A stretch of DNA of 64,000 bases from CAWVWD01 sp045106825 (GTDB taxonomy: Bacteria > Bacteroidota > Bacteroidia > Chitinophagales > Saprospiraceae): assembly GCA_045106825.1 (NCBI GenBank), contig JBGCFH010000215.1:4584-68583 (forward strand), read 5' to 3'. Each line of letters starts with the position of its first letter. The stretch's first letter is position 1. Both the position numbers and the translations under genes were made by a program. Below are positions 35,649 to 43,948 of the stretch, in pieces. The notes beneath the pieces were generated by a model. It searched no databases, was not told the DNA's origin, and saw only the letters and a program-made list of their open reading frames with translations.

Positions 35649-36794
35649 ATGACTGCTTTAGTAATTTTATTAACAATTGTTCTCGCTGTTGTCGTAATCA
35701 TCCAAATTGGACGGTTATCAGAACTTGCAGCCAAAATACGTGGCGAAAAGGAGGCGGAAGCAGAAGGTAATAAGCGTAATGCTTATGGAATGTTAATCTT
35801 TATGATTGGCTTCTTAGTTTTCACTATTGCGACCTCTATCTATTATAAGAATTCAATCTTGTGGTATGGACCACATGTTTCTGCATCAGAGCATGGTTCA
35901 TTATTAGATAATACTTTTAATGTAACTTTATTTTTTACAGCAATCGTGTTTTTTATTACACAGATATTATTATTCTGGTATGCTTATAAATATCGTAAGC
36001 AAGAAGGGAAAAAAGCTTTGTTTATTTCTCATAATAATCGTTTAGAAGTTATTTGGACAGCGATTCCTGCAGTTGTTATGACATTCTTAGTAGTTTCAGG
36101 TTTAGATACATGGAACACGGCTATGGCAGATGTTGCACCGAATGAAATACCTGGAAAAGATTATATAGAGATTGAAGCAACAGGAATGCAGTTTGCTTGG
36201 TTACTACGTCATCCAGGAGCAGACGGTTTATTAGGAACAAGAAATTATCAGTTAACGGATGGAACAAATCCTTTAGGACAAGATTGGACTGACGAAAAAA
36301 ATCATGATGATCTTCATACTGATAAGATAGTATTGCCAGTAGGTAAAAAAGTAAGAGTACGTATTACTTCACGTGATGTACTTCATAACTTTGATTTACC
36401 ACACTTCCGTGTAAAAATGGATGCTGTACCAGGTATGCCAACATACTTTGTATTCACTCCAACTGTAACAACCGAAAAATACCGTCAGAATTTAGGTGAA
36501 TTAGGTAAGGATGGTAAACCTTTATATCCAGAGTGGTATGAATTATCTGATCCTGAAGACCCTGAAAGCCTACCTCGTTATAAGGCATTTAACTATGAAT
36601 TAGCTTGTGCTGAATTATGTGGGAATGGACATTATAGTATGCGTCGTATTGTAGAAATTGTTACAGAAGAAGAATATGAACGTTGGTTAAAAGAACAAAA
36701 ACCTTATTATACAACTTCAATCAAAAAAGAAGAAGCATCTACTGAAGAGGTAGTTGAAGAAGGTGCAACAGAAGAAGACGTAACAGAAGAATAG
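35649..36794 (+). CDS. ctaC: Cytochrome c oxidase subunit II
   Basis: 381 residues. A first N-terminal helix (MTALVILLTIVLAVVVIIQIG), then the two usual helices (about 47-66 and 93-117) with EVIWTAIPAVVMTFLV between membrane and the CuA domain. The CuA ligands are all seen: His in HNFDLPHFRVKMDAVPGMPT and the loop CAELCGNGHYSM near residue 318-329. The C-terminus is an acidic tail (EEVVEEGATEEDVTEE). No cytochrome c domain is fused, so it takes electrons from ActE/ActA or a separate cytochrome. It is next to subunit I in the usual order. Confidence 0.95.
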   Translation: MTALVILLTIVLAVVVIIQIGRLSELAAKIRGEKEAEAEGNKRNAYGMLIFMIGFLVFTIATSIYYKNSILWYGPHVSASEHGSLLDNTFNVTLFFTAIVFFITQILLFWYAYKYRKQEGKKALFISHNNRLEVIWTAIPAVVMTFLVVSGLDTWNTAMADVAPNEIPGKDYIEIEATGMQFAWLLRHPGADGLLGTRNYQLTDGTNPLGQDWTDEKNHDDLHTDKIVLPVGKKVRVRITSRDVLHNFDLPHFRVKMDAVPGMPTYFVFTPTVTTEKYRQNLGELGKDGKPLYPEWYELSDPEDPESLPRYKAFNYELACAELCGNGHYSMRRIVEIVTEEEYERWLKEQKPYYTTSIKKEEASTEEVVEEGATEEDVTEE

Positions 36795-36878
36795 ACAACA
36801 CTGTTTTATAGATAAACTATTTAAAGGAAATTTTACTAACGGTATTTTCCGTAAGTTGAATAATAAAAATTAATAAAC

Positions 36879-38732
36879 ATGGCTAATCACGATCACAGTC
36901 ATTTAGAGGAAGTAGCAGTACAAGATCATCATCATGGTCACGGTCATGATGACCATGACGATCACCACGGTGATAAGTACCAGTCTAATTTTATAACACA
37001 TTATATTTTTAGTCAAGACCATAAAATCATTGCTCGTCAGTTTTTGATTACAGGTATGTTCTGGGGAGTTGTTGGTGCTTTAATGTCTTTGGTATTTCGT
37101 TTGCAATTGGGTTTTCCAGAAGAAAGTATGGCATGGTTACAGCCTATACTTGGAAAATGGATTGTTGTGGATGAAGCAGGAATGGGAACATTAGATCCTG
37201 ATTTCTACTATGCGTTAGTAACAATGCACGGTACTATTTTAGTATTCTTTGTATTAACAGCAGGTTTAAGTGGTACTTTTAGTAATCTACTTATTCCATT
37301 ACAAATTGGAGCAAGAGATATGGCATCACCTTTATTAAATATGATGTCTTATTGGTTTTTCTTCTTAGCAGGTGCAGTAATGTTTGCTTCACTTTTCTTA
37401 AGCACAGGACCTTTCTCGGGGGGGTGGACAGCATATCCTCCACTGAGTGCTTTACCTCAAGCTTCGTCAGGTTCAGGTGCAGGTATGACATTATGGTTGG
37501 TAAGTATGGTATTCTTTATTGTATCAGTCCTTTTAGGTGGTATCAACTATGTGACTACTGTATTGAATATGAGAACTAAGGGAATGAGTATGTGGCGTAT
37601 GCCTTTAACAATTTGGGCATTTTTCGTTACAGCAATTCTTGGTATTTTATCATTTCCTGTATTAGCGTCAGCAGCATTTCTATTGATGTTTGACAGAAAT
37701 TTAGGAACGAGTTTCTTTTTAAGTGAAATTTTTATAGGTGGAGAAGCATTAGAATATGCTGGAGGTAGTCCTATTTTGTATCAGCATTTATTCTGGTTTT
37801 TAGGTCATCCTGAAGTATATATTATTATTTTACCTGCGATGGGAATAGTATCAGAGGTTTTGTCTGTACATGCTCGTAAACCAATATTTGGTTATAAGGC
37901 AATGGTATTCTCAATTATGGCAATTGGTTTCTTATCATTCATAGTATGGGCACATCACATGTTTATGTCTGGAGTAAATCCTTTCATCTCTAATATTTTC
38001 GTAATATTCACATTGATTATTGCAGTTCCATCTGCCGTAAAAGTATTCAATTGGATTGCAACATTGTATGGGGGATCTGTTCGATTTACGACATCTATGA
38101 TGTTTTCAATTGGTTTTGTATCAATGTTTATTTCGGGTGGTTTGACAGGTATTTTCTTAGGAAATTCAGCTATTGATATTCAAATGCATGATACTTATTT
38201 TGTTGTTGCTCACTTCCATATCGTGATGGGTGTTGCAGCATTCTTCGGTATGTTTGCAGGAGTTTATCATTGGTTTCCAAGAATGTTTGGTCGTTTTATG
38301 AATGAAACAATCGGTAAAATTCACTTTTGGGGGACATTAATTGGTGCTTATGCAGTATTTTGGCCAATGCACTATTTAGGTTTAGCAGGTGTACCACGTC
38401 GTTATTATTCATTCGCAACATTTGATTTTTCAGGTCAATTTGGTGCTATGAATAAGTTCATCACGATTGCGGCAATCCTTACATTTGCATTCCAAATATT
38501 ATTTATTGTGAACTTCTTTTATTCAATTTATAAAGGACGTAAGCAGACTACAATGAATCCTTATGGTGCTACAACTTTAGAATGGACTGCTCCTGTTGAT
38601 GCCGGTCATGGTAACTGGCCGGGGGAAATTCCTACTGTACACCGTTGGGCTTATGATTATGGTAGAGATGGAAAAGAATTCATTACTCAGGTTACACCGC
38701 TTGCAGAAGGCGAAGTAGATGGGGAACATTAA
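36879..38732 (+). CDS. ctaD: Cytochrome c oxidase subunit I, His-rich N-terminus
   Basis: 617 residues, twelve-plus helices of the heme-copper oxidase catalytic subunit. Seen: low-spin heme His in TMHGTILVF, the CuB/active site HLFWFLGHPEVYIIILP (His-Pro-Glu-Val-Tyr cross-link motif), WAHHMF (two CuB His) and the HDTYFVVAHFHIVMG pair for heme a and a3. A-type proton channel residues are likely (no D-channel Asn/Asp pattern checked). The first 35 residues are unusual: 11 His with Asp and Gly (HDHSH, DHHHGHGHDDHDDHHGD), a metal-binding-like tail in front of the first helix. It lies between subunit II and heme O synthase. Confidence 0.96.
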   Translation: MANHDHSHLEEVAVQDHHHGHGHDDHDDHHGDKYQSNFITHYIFSQDHKIIARQFLITGMFWGVVGALMSLVFRLQLGFPEESMAWLQPILGKWIVVDEAGMGTLDPDFYYALVTMHGTILVFFVLTAGLSGTFSNLLIPLQIGARDMASPLLNMMSYWFFFLAGAVMFASLFLSTGPFSGGWTAYPPLSALPQASSGSGAGMTLWLVSMVFFIVSVLLGGINYVTTVLNMRTKGMSMWRMPLTIWAFFVTAILGILSFPVLASAAFLLMFDRNLGTSFFLSEIFIGGEALEYAGGSPILYQHLFWFLGHPEVYIIILPAMGIVSEVLSVHARKPIFGYKAMVFSIMAIGFLSFIVWAHHMFMSGVNPFISNIFVIFTLIIAVPSAVKVFNWIATLYGGSVRFTTSMMFSIGFVSMFISGGLTGIFLGNSAIDIQMHDTYFVVAHFHIVMGVAAFFGMFAGVYHWFPRMFGRFMNETIGKIHFWGTLIGAYAVFWPMHYLGLAGVPRRYYSFATFDFSGQFGAMNKFITIAAILTFAFQILFIVNFFYSIYKGRKQTTMNPYGATTLEWTAPVDAGHGNWPGEIPTVHRWAYDYGRDGKEFITQVTPLAEGEVDGEH

Positions 38733-38743
38733 TATATTGAATT

Positions 38744-38803
38744 ATAAACTATAAACTATAAGTAGCATTTGCGAAAAATGTTTATAGTTCATAATTCATA
38801 GTT
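38744..38803. repeat. Inverted word repeat (ATAAACTATA / TATAGTTCATAA) before ctaB
   Basis: ATAAACTATAAACTATA (38744-38760) and TTTATAGTTCATAATTC plus ATAGTT (38780-38803) are inverted to each other. They lie in the gap between subunit I and ctaB, inside the operon. Confidence 0.6.
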
Positions 38804-38818
38804 AAAAAGAATATTGTC

Positions 38819-39712
38819 TTGTCGGTAAAAGTAGCGAATCAAGAGAAATCATTTATCCGTCAAAAGATAGAAGATTACAAAATGTTAGTTAAGTTCAGAC
38901 TTAATTTGCTTGTAGTATTTACTTCTGGAATTGGATATGTGATTGGAAGTGGACAGTATTTCACTTGGTCAGGGTTATTTCTGTTGTGTTTTGGTGGTTT
39001 TTTGATTACAGGTTCGGCAAACGCATTAAATCAGGTACTCGAAAAAGAGTATGATAAAATGATGCCTCGTACTTCAAATCGTCCATTGCCAACAGGTAGG
39101 ATGACTGTTTCAACAGCTGTATTAACAGCAGGATTTATGAGTTTGTTGGGAATAATCCTCCTATCAGCGTTCAATCCGTTAACAGCATTGATTGGTACTG
39201 TTTCTTTGATAATTTATGCTTTTGTATATACACCAATAAAGAGGATTTCGTCTTTTGCCGTTACAGTCGGTGCGATTCCTGGTGCATTGCCTCCAATGAT
39301 AGGTTGGGTTGCTGCAACGGGAACAATTGGAAGTGAAGCAATTATATTATTTGCCATTCAATTTTTTTGGCAGTTTCCTCACTTTTGGGCTATCGGTTGG
39401 TTACAACATGATGCTTATAAAAAAGCAGGTTATCATTTGTTACCGTCAAAGGGCGGTAGAGATAAAAGTTCAGCACTTCATTGTCTTATCTATGCAATAG
39501 TTTTAATTCCAATTAGTCTGTTCGTAGGATGGACAGGGATGGTTAGTTGGTTAGTTGTTGGTATTATTACAATAACTGCTCTATACTATACTTATTATGC
39601 ATGGAAGTTTTATCAATCGTGTACAATGGAAGCAGCAAAACAATTAATGTTTAGTTCGTTTTTCTATCTGCCGATTGTCATGATTGCTTTGTTATTAGGT
39701 GTTATTTTATAG
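38819..39712 (+). CDS. ctaB: Heme O synthase (protoheme IX farnesyltransferase)
   Basis: 297 residues, a UbiA-type prenyltransferase that farnesylates heme b to heme o for the oxidase. Motifs: NALNQVLEKEYDKMMPRTSNRPLPTGR holds the N(D/Q)xxDxxxD-like prenyl-diphosphate site (about residues 62-88); the second is LQHDAYKKAGYHLLP near residue 197. Nine hydrophobic segments. The start is a TTG at 38819: the kept DYKMLVKFRLNLLVVF stretch begins before the first ATG (38882), so the latter would cut the domain. Confidence 0.93.
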   Translation: MSVKVANQEKSFIRQKIEDYKMLVKFRLNLLVVFTSGIGYVIGSGQYFTWSGLFLLCFGGFLITGSANALNQVLEKEYDKMMPRTSNRPLPTGRMTVSTAVLTAGFMSLLGIILLSAFNPLTALIGTVSLIIYAFVYTPIKRISSFAVTVGAIPGALPPMIGWVAATGTIGSEAIILFAIQFFWQFPHFWAIGWLQHDAYKKAGYHLLPSKGGRDKSSALHCLIYAIVLIPISLFVGWTGMVSWLVVGIITITALYYTYYAWKFYQSCTMEAAKQLMFSSFFYLPIVMIALLLGVIL

Positions 39713-39733
39713 GATTTTATTAAAACTTAGGAA

Positions 39734-40324
39734 ATGACTTATGCAAATAGTATGGCGTTAAAAACTACAAAAAAGCGAAGTAGAATACATCCTCAAAAAT
39801 ATGCTCTCTGGGTAGCATGTGCGAGTATGATTATGTTCTTTGCGGCTTTTACAAGTGCATATATTGTGAGACAGAGTGCAGGAAATTGGTTGGAGTTTGT
39901 AATGCCAAACTTGTTTTTTTTTAGCACTATTGTAATATTAGCAAGCAGTTTTACTTTACATGGAGCATTGATTGCTTTTAGAAAGATGAAAACACAATTG
40001 TTTAAAATTCTCTTAGGTATATCATTCGTACTAGGTATTACTTTCTTAGTGTTACAATATCAAGCATGGACATTGTTAACAGCAAACGGAATAGAACTAA
40101 CAACAAATCCTTCAAGTTCATTTTTGTTTGTCATTTCAGGATTTCATGCGGCTCACGTTTTGGGAGGTGTAGTAGCAATAATGATTGCTTTTGTAACTTC
40201 ATTAGTTAAAAAACATGAGGTCACACCTGTAAGACAATTAAGATTAGAGTTGACAACACAATATTGGCATTTTGTGGATATTCTTTGGCTCTATCTTTTC
40301 ATATTTTTAATAGTTCAACAATAG
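39734..40324 (+). CDS. ctaE: Cytochrome c oxidase subunit III (short form)
   Basis: 196 residues with five hydrophobic segments, the short bacterial subunit III. Kept residues include the first helix WVACASMIMFFAAFTSAYIVRQS, FHAAHVLGG near residue 136, and the ending YWHFVDILWLYLFIFLIV, signature of subunit III. It begins 21 bases after ctaB. A second subunit III-type gene follows at 40385, an arrangement common in Bacteroidota. Confidence 0.92.
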   Translation: MTYANSMALKTTKKRSRIHPQKYALWVACASMIMFFAAFTSAYIVRQSAGNWLEFVMPNLFFFSTIVILASSFTLHGALIAFRKMKTQLFKILLGISFVLGITFLVLQYQAWTLLTANGIELTTNPSSSFLFVISGFHAAHVLGGVVAIMIAFVTSLVKKHEVTPVRQLRLELTTQYWHFVDILWLYLFIFLIVQQ

Positions 40325-40384
40325 AATTTAAACAGATTTTAAGCGGTTGTAAATCGTTGATAATAAAACCTTTAATATAAAATA

Positions 40385-41341
40385 ATGGCTACGGATACAG
40401 TCGTACAACAAGATGTACAAAAAGACGAAAGTGCTTGGTCAGGTGGCAAACAACCTTTCAAAGCCAGTTACGGAAAGTTAATGATGTGGTATTTTCTTTT
40501 ATCAGATGCTTTCACATTTGCGGGTTTTCTTATAGCTTATGGAGCATTACGTTTCAGTACACCTTCATGGCCCGTCCCTGATTTCGTATTTGCAAAAATA
40601 CCGTTCTATTCGGGAGAAGCTCCTTTGATTTTTGTTACGTTTATGACCTTTGTTTTAATCGTTAGTTCGGTTACGATGGTACGTGGTGTACAAGAAGGAC
40701 ATCAGGGTAATCAAAAAGGTGTTGTAAAATGGATGGTTTGGACAATCGTTGGGGGTGCTGTTTTCTTAGGTTGTCAAGCTTGGGAGTGGACAACATTAAT
40801 ATCGGGCGAAGGTGTCACGGTAACGAAAAATCCTTTTTCAAATCATGATGAAGGCGGAACTTATCTTTCGGGGAGTGACTTAAAAAAAGAAGGCTTTAAT
40901 GAAGTTAAAAAAGATGGAGCTACTTATTATTTAGCTGCTAATGCTCAAGATATTCCTGAGAATCGTTACTTTGTGAAATACGATCACAATAAAAACCCTT
41001 ATGCTGGTGAATCATTTAAGGCAGATGAACCTTACTTAATCACTTATAGTCATGATACACACTTATATGAAGCAGGTGCGTACAAAACAACAGGTGGTGA
41101 AGTTAAAAAAGAAGGCTATGGCCCAAAAGCATTTGGTGCTTTATTCTTCTTTATCACAGGATTCCATGGGTTTCACGTATTATCAGGTGTGGTTTTCTTA
41201 ATTATCATTGCGATAAATGTGGCAAGTGGTTTATATCAAAATCGTGGTAATCATTATGAAATGGTAGAAAAAATGGGATTATATTGGCACTTTGTCGATT
41301 TAGTTTGGGTATTTGTATTTCTTGTATTCTATCTACTATAA
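40385..41341 (+). CDS. ctaE: Cytochrome c oxidase subunit III (long form with insertion)
   Basis: 318 residues. The core is subunit III: WYFLLSDAFTFAGFLIAYGALRFS, then TFVLIVSSVTMVRGVQEGHQG, GFHGFHVLSGVVFLII, and the kept end LYWHFVDLVWVFVFLVFYLL. Between the third helix (CQAWEWTTLISGEG) and the fourth (PKAFGALFFFITGF) lies a polar insertion of about 105 residues (NPFSNHDEGGTYLSGSDLKK ... DTHLYEAGAYKTTGGEVKKE) that must fold outside the membrane. Function of the insertion is unknown. Paralog of the gene before it. Confidence 0.92.
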   Translation: MATDTVVQQDVQKDESAWSGGKQPFKASYGKLMMWYFLLSDAFTFAGFLIAYGALRFSTPSWPVPDFVFAKIPFYSGEAPLIFVTFMTFVLIVSSVTMVRGVQEGHQGNQKGVVKWMVWTIVGGAVFLGCQAWEWTTLISGEGVTVTKNPFSNHDEGGTYLSGSDLKKEGFNEVKKDGATYYLAANAQDIPENRYFVKYDHNKNPYAGESFKADEPYLITYSHDTHLYEAGAYKTTGGEVKKEGYGPKAFGALFFFITGFHGFHVLSGVVFLIIIAINVASGLYQNRGNHYEMVEKMGLYWHFVDLVWVFVFLVFYLL

Positions 41342-41395
41342 AAAATTGATTGTTGAAAAACTCTATTTGAAAATTTTTTAAATTATTATATAAAA

Positions 41396-41818
41396 ATGGC
41401 TGGTGTAAGTTACGAAGAAGGTAAAAAACAGGCATACAGAGGTTTCATTCTTTTGGGTATTATTACCATAGTCGAGGTAATTATCGCCTTATTAGGGAAT
41501 GGACACCTTATCGAAGGGTTTACTATTACAAAATGGATTATGTATCCATTAATGATTGCTTTTAGTTTATATAAAGCATATTTCATTGTTAATGAATTTA
41601 TGCATATGCGTTATGAGGTAAAAGGCTTAGCAATGAGTGTTATATTACCTACTTTATTGTTAATATGGGCAATTTTCGCTTTCTTACAAGAAGGAAATTC
41701 TTGGGGAGAACGTCGTGAACAGATTAAAGATTTCAATGAAATTGACGCAAAAGAAGGTAAGCAGACGGGTAGTATATTAAAAATAGAAGAATTAGAATCT
41801 GGGTTACGATTCTCATAG
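41396..41818 (+). CDS. Cytochrome c oxidase subunit IV family protein
   Basis: 140 residues with three hydrophobic helices (FILLGIITIVEVIIALLGNG, MYPLMIAFSLYKAYFIVNEFMHM, MSVILPTLLLIWAIFAFL). The second contains the family motif KAYFIVNEFMHMRYE. The soluble C-terminus is charged. Known: small stabilising subunit of caa3-type oxidases. Last gene of the long operon: the terminator follows 20 bases after the stop. Confidence 0.9.
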   Translation: MAGVSYEEGKKQAYRGFILLGIITIVEVIIALLGNGHLIEGFTITKWIMYPLMIAFSLYKAYFIVNEFMHMRYEVKGLAMSVILPTLLLIWAIFAFLQEGNSWGERREQIKDFNEIDAKEGKQTGSILKIEELESGLRFS

Positions 41819-41837
41819 ATAAAATTTACATATAAAG

Positions 41838-41870
41838 AAAAAAGGCGAGTGTAAAAACTCGCCTTTTTTT
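41838..41870 (+). terminator. Terminator of the act-cox operon
   Basis: AAAAAAGGCGAGT and ACTCGCCTTTTTT pair around GTAAAA, followed by a T run. This is the only strong hairpin between actA and this point. Confidence 0.9.
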
Positions 41871-42035
41871 ATATCATTTTTTAAGATTTCAACTTAATTT
41901 TGTGGTATTTTAAATTTAATCTAAACAACTAATCTCTTTCAACATTTTGATATTTTGAGTGTTCCAAATACATTGTTATTCTGAACATTCAATAATTTGA
42001 TTGTCGTTATATAAAGGTTATATAATCTATTGAAA

Positions 42036-42704
42036 ATGAGTAAAATAAAAAAGAATAATATTTGGGTGATTTTGAGTTTATCTTTTTTTTTATTTGGTTT
42101 GCCATTAGGTTCATGGTATTACTTGAATGAAGGTTTGAATTATAGCAAAAGTGTTAAAAAGAAGTTAGAATCAAAAGGAGAAGTTCCTGCTTTTTCATTT
42201 ACTGATCAAAATGGTCAAGTGATAACAAACGATAGTTTAAAAGGAAAATTGTATGTAGCAGATTTCTTTTTTGCAAGTTGTCCAAACGAGTGCTTAGAGA
42301 TGGCTGAGAACTTGAAAGTAGTTCAAGAGGCTTTTAAAGATCATCCTAAAGTAGTTATTGTATCGTTTTCAACCGATCCTTATAATGATACAACAGAGGT
42401 ACTGAAAAAGTATGCTGATGGCTTAGGTGCTTTACCAAATCAATGGTATTTTTTGCGAGGTGAACAAAAAAAGATTTTTGATTTGGCAAAAAAGGGTTTC
42501 AAATTACCAGCAGATACGAATGATAATGATGATGATATTGTACATTCACCATATTTTGCTGTTGTTGATGCAGAAGGACAGATTAGGAATTATTATGATG
42601 GAACAAGCTTTGAGGAAACGAATGTGATGATTACGCACATGTCTATGATTATGCCTCGAAAACCTGATCCTGAAATCAAGGTTGAAGAAAAGGAAGAACT
42701 ATAA
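42036..42704 (+). CDS. SCO1/SenC family copper chaperone
   Basis: 222 residues from the ATG at 42036 (an in-frame TTG six bases earlier is less likely). One N-terminal membrane helix (IWVILSLSFFLFGLPLGSWYYL), then a thioredoxin-like domain outside the cytoplasm. The copper site is complete: Cys82 and Cys86 in CPNEC and His170 in DIVHSPYF. Known: SCO proteins deliver copper to, or reduce, the CuA site of oxidase subunit II. It lies directly after the oxidase operon, with its own transcript likely because a terminator precedes it. Confidence 0.93.
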   Translation: MSKIKKNNIWVILSLSFFLFGLPLGSWYYLNEGLNYSKSVKKKLESKGEVPAFSFTDQNGQVITNDSLKGKLYVADFFFASCPNECLEMAENLKVVQEAFKDHPKVVIVSFSTDPYNDTTEVLKKYADGLGALPNQWYFLRGEQKKIFDLAKKGFKLPADTNDNDDDIVHSPYFAVVDAEGQIRNYYDGTSFEETNVMITHMSMIMPRKPDPEIKVEEKEEL

Positions 42705-42735
42705 ATTATTAACTATTAACATTAATTATTATAAA

Positions 42736-43272
42736 GTGGAAAATATAACGTTAGGAAAAAAGTTAGATAAATGGGCAATTGGTGTTTCGGTATTTGTACT
42801 GATTGCTGTAGTTGCGTTGCGATATATACCACAACTTGGTGAAGACGTAATGCCTTTCGATATTCATATTTTACCAGCAGTTCATGCTGTTTTGAATAGT
42901 TTGGTTGCTGTTTCATTGTTGGGTGCAATATGGTTTATTAAACAAAAAAATGTTGATATGCATCAACGAATGATTTATGTTGCAATGGCATTGTCTGCTT
43001 TATTTTTATTATCTTATGTTGTCTATCACGCTGTTACACTACCAACTAAGTTTGGAGGTGAAGGTACTATCAAAATCATTTATTTAATACTATTAGCAAC
43101 ACATGTTGTGTTGGCAGCTGTAATTTTGCCTTTCATATTATTTACATTTATTCGTGGTTATACTCGACAAATACCTGCTCATAAGCGTTTAGCACGTTGG
43201 ACATTTCCTCTTTGGTTATATGTCGCAGTTACGGGACCTGTTTGTTATTTAATGTTGTTACCGTATTATTAA
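42736..43272 (+). CDS. DUF420 membrane protein
   Basis: 178 residues from a GTG at 42736. An in-frame ATG at 42682 lies inside the SCO gene and its first 18 codons run through an AT word repeat (TTATTAACTATTAACATT), so the GTG is preferred. Five hydrophobic helices. Family motifs: MPFDIHILPAVHAVLNSLVAVSLLG, DMHQRMIYVAMALSALFLLSYV and the HKRLARWTFPLWLYVAVTGP end; the His residues at about 47, 73 and 92 could bind heme or metal. Known: DUF420 (YozB-like) often accompanies SCO and oxidase genes. Role in oxidase assembly is inferred from place only. Confidence 0.9.
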   Translation: MENITLGKKLDKWAIGVSVFVLIAVVALRYIPQLGEDVMPFDIHILPAVHAVLNSLVAVSLLGAIWFIKQKNVDMHQRMIYVAMALSALFLLSYVVYHAVTLPTKFGGEGTIKIIYLILLATHVVLAAVILPFILFTFIRGYTRQIPAHKRLARWTFPLWLYVAVTGPVCYLMLLPYY

Positions 43273-43296
43273 GAATTGTTAATATTTAGATTAGAA

Positions 43297-43327
43297 TTGT
43301 TTATCAATTATTCGGTTTGTAACTTTG
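43297..43327 (+). promoter_or_regulatory. Promoter (TTG-N20-TAACTTTG)
   Basis: TTG at 43297-43299 and TAACTTTG at 43320-43327, spacing 20, the same geometry as the actA promoter. Transcription would begin near 43334, 18 bases before the small Cys-protein gene, so that gene has its own promoter. Confidence 0.7.
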
Positions 43328-43351
43328 TACTCAATTGAAAATTAAACAATT

Positions 43352-43645
43352 ATGAAAAATAAAATTTCAAAAATTATATTCATATTTATTTTAGCATTCA
43401 CGATTAATATTGTAAATGTAGAAACGGTAAATGCACAATGTCCGATGTGCAAAATGTCGGCAGAATCAAACTTAAAAGATGGTGGAACAGCTGGAAAGGG
43501 TTTGAATAAAGGTATTTTGTATCTGTTCGCAGCACCTTATTTAATGATGGGTGGTTTAGCATTTATATGGTTTCGGACAAATAAAAAGAAACGACAAGAA
43601 GATGAAAATGATGCAATTCGTGATTTGTTGGATGGTGTAAAATAG
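43352..43645 (+). CDS. Small exported CPMCK membrane protein next to oxidase assembly genes
   Basis: 97 residues: signal peptide (ending VNAQ), then directly CPMCKMSAESNLKDGG (residues about 30-45, with two Cys, two Met and a third Met nearby) and one C-terminal membrane helix (GILYLFAAPYLMMGGLAFIWF) with a basic then acidic tail. Outside-facing Cys/Met pairs of this kind can bind copper. Known: proteins of this type are found in many Bacteroidota next to SCO/DUF420 genes; I know of no functional description. It has its own promoter and terminator. Confidence 0.8.
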   Translation: MKNKISKIIFIFILAFTINIVNVETVNAQCPMCKMSAESNLKDGGTAGKGLNKGILYLFAAPYLMMGGLAFIWFRTNKKKRQEDENDAIRDLLDGVK

Positions 43646-43664
43646 TTGAAAAGTAAACTTTTTC

Positions 43665-43700
43665 AAAAACCCTAATTTCTATATAGAAGTTAGGGTTTTT
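43665..43700 (+). terminator. Terminator after the CPMCK protein gene
   Basis: AAAAACCCTAATTTCT, loop ATAT, AGAAGTTAGGGTTTTT, then TTAAT. Starts 20 bases after the stop. Confidence 0.85.
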
Positions 43701-43948
43701 TAATGAAAAAGCTTTAGATACTTTGAATAATGGCTTTCTTCGTTTCTATTATGTGTTGTATTCCTTTTAATACACCTTGTAATTTAAAAGCGTATGAATA
43801 ATCTTTTTGTAGATTACTCATTACCGTTATCTTAAATAGTGAAAAGAAGATTACTTCTACTAAAATTCTTAATTTCTATCTTGAAGTTATGGATTTTTTA
43901 ATTTATTCCTTAGCTTTATTTATCATTCAAACAATTACTGAAAATCCC

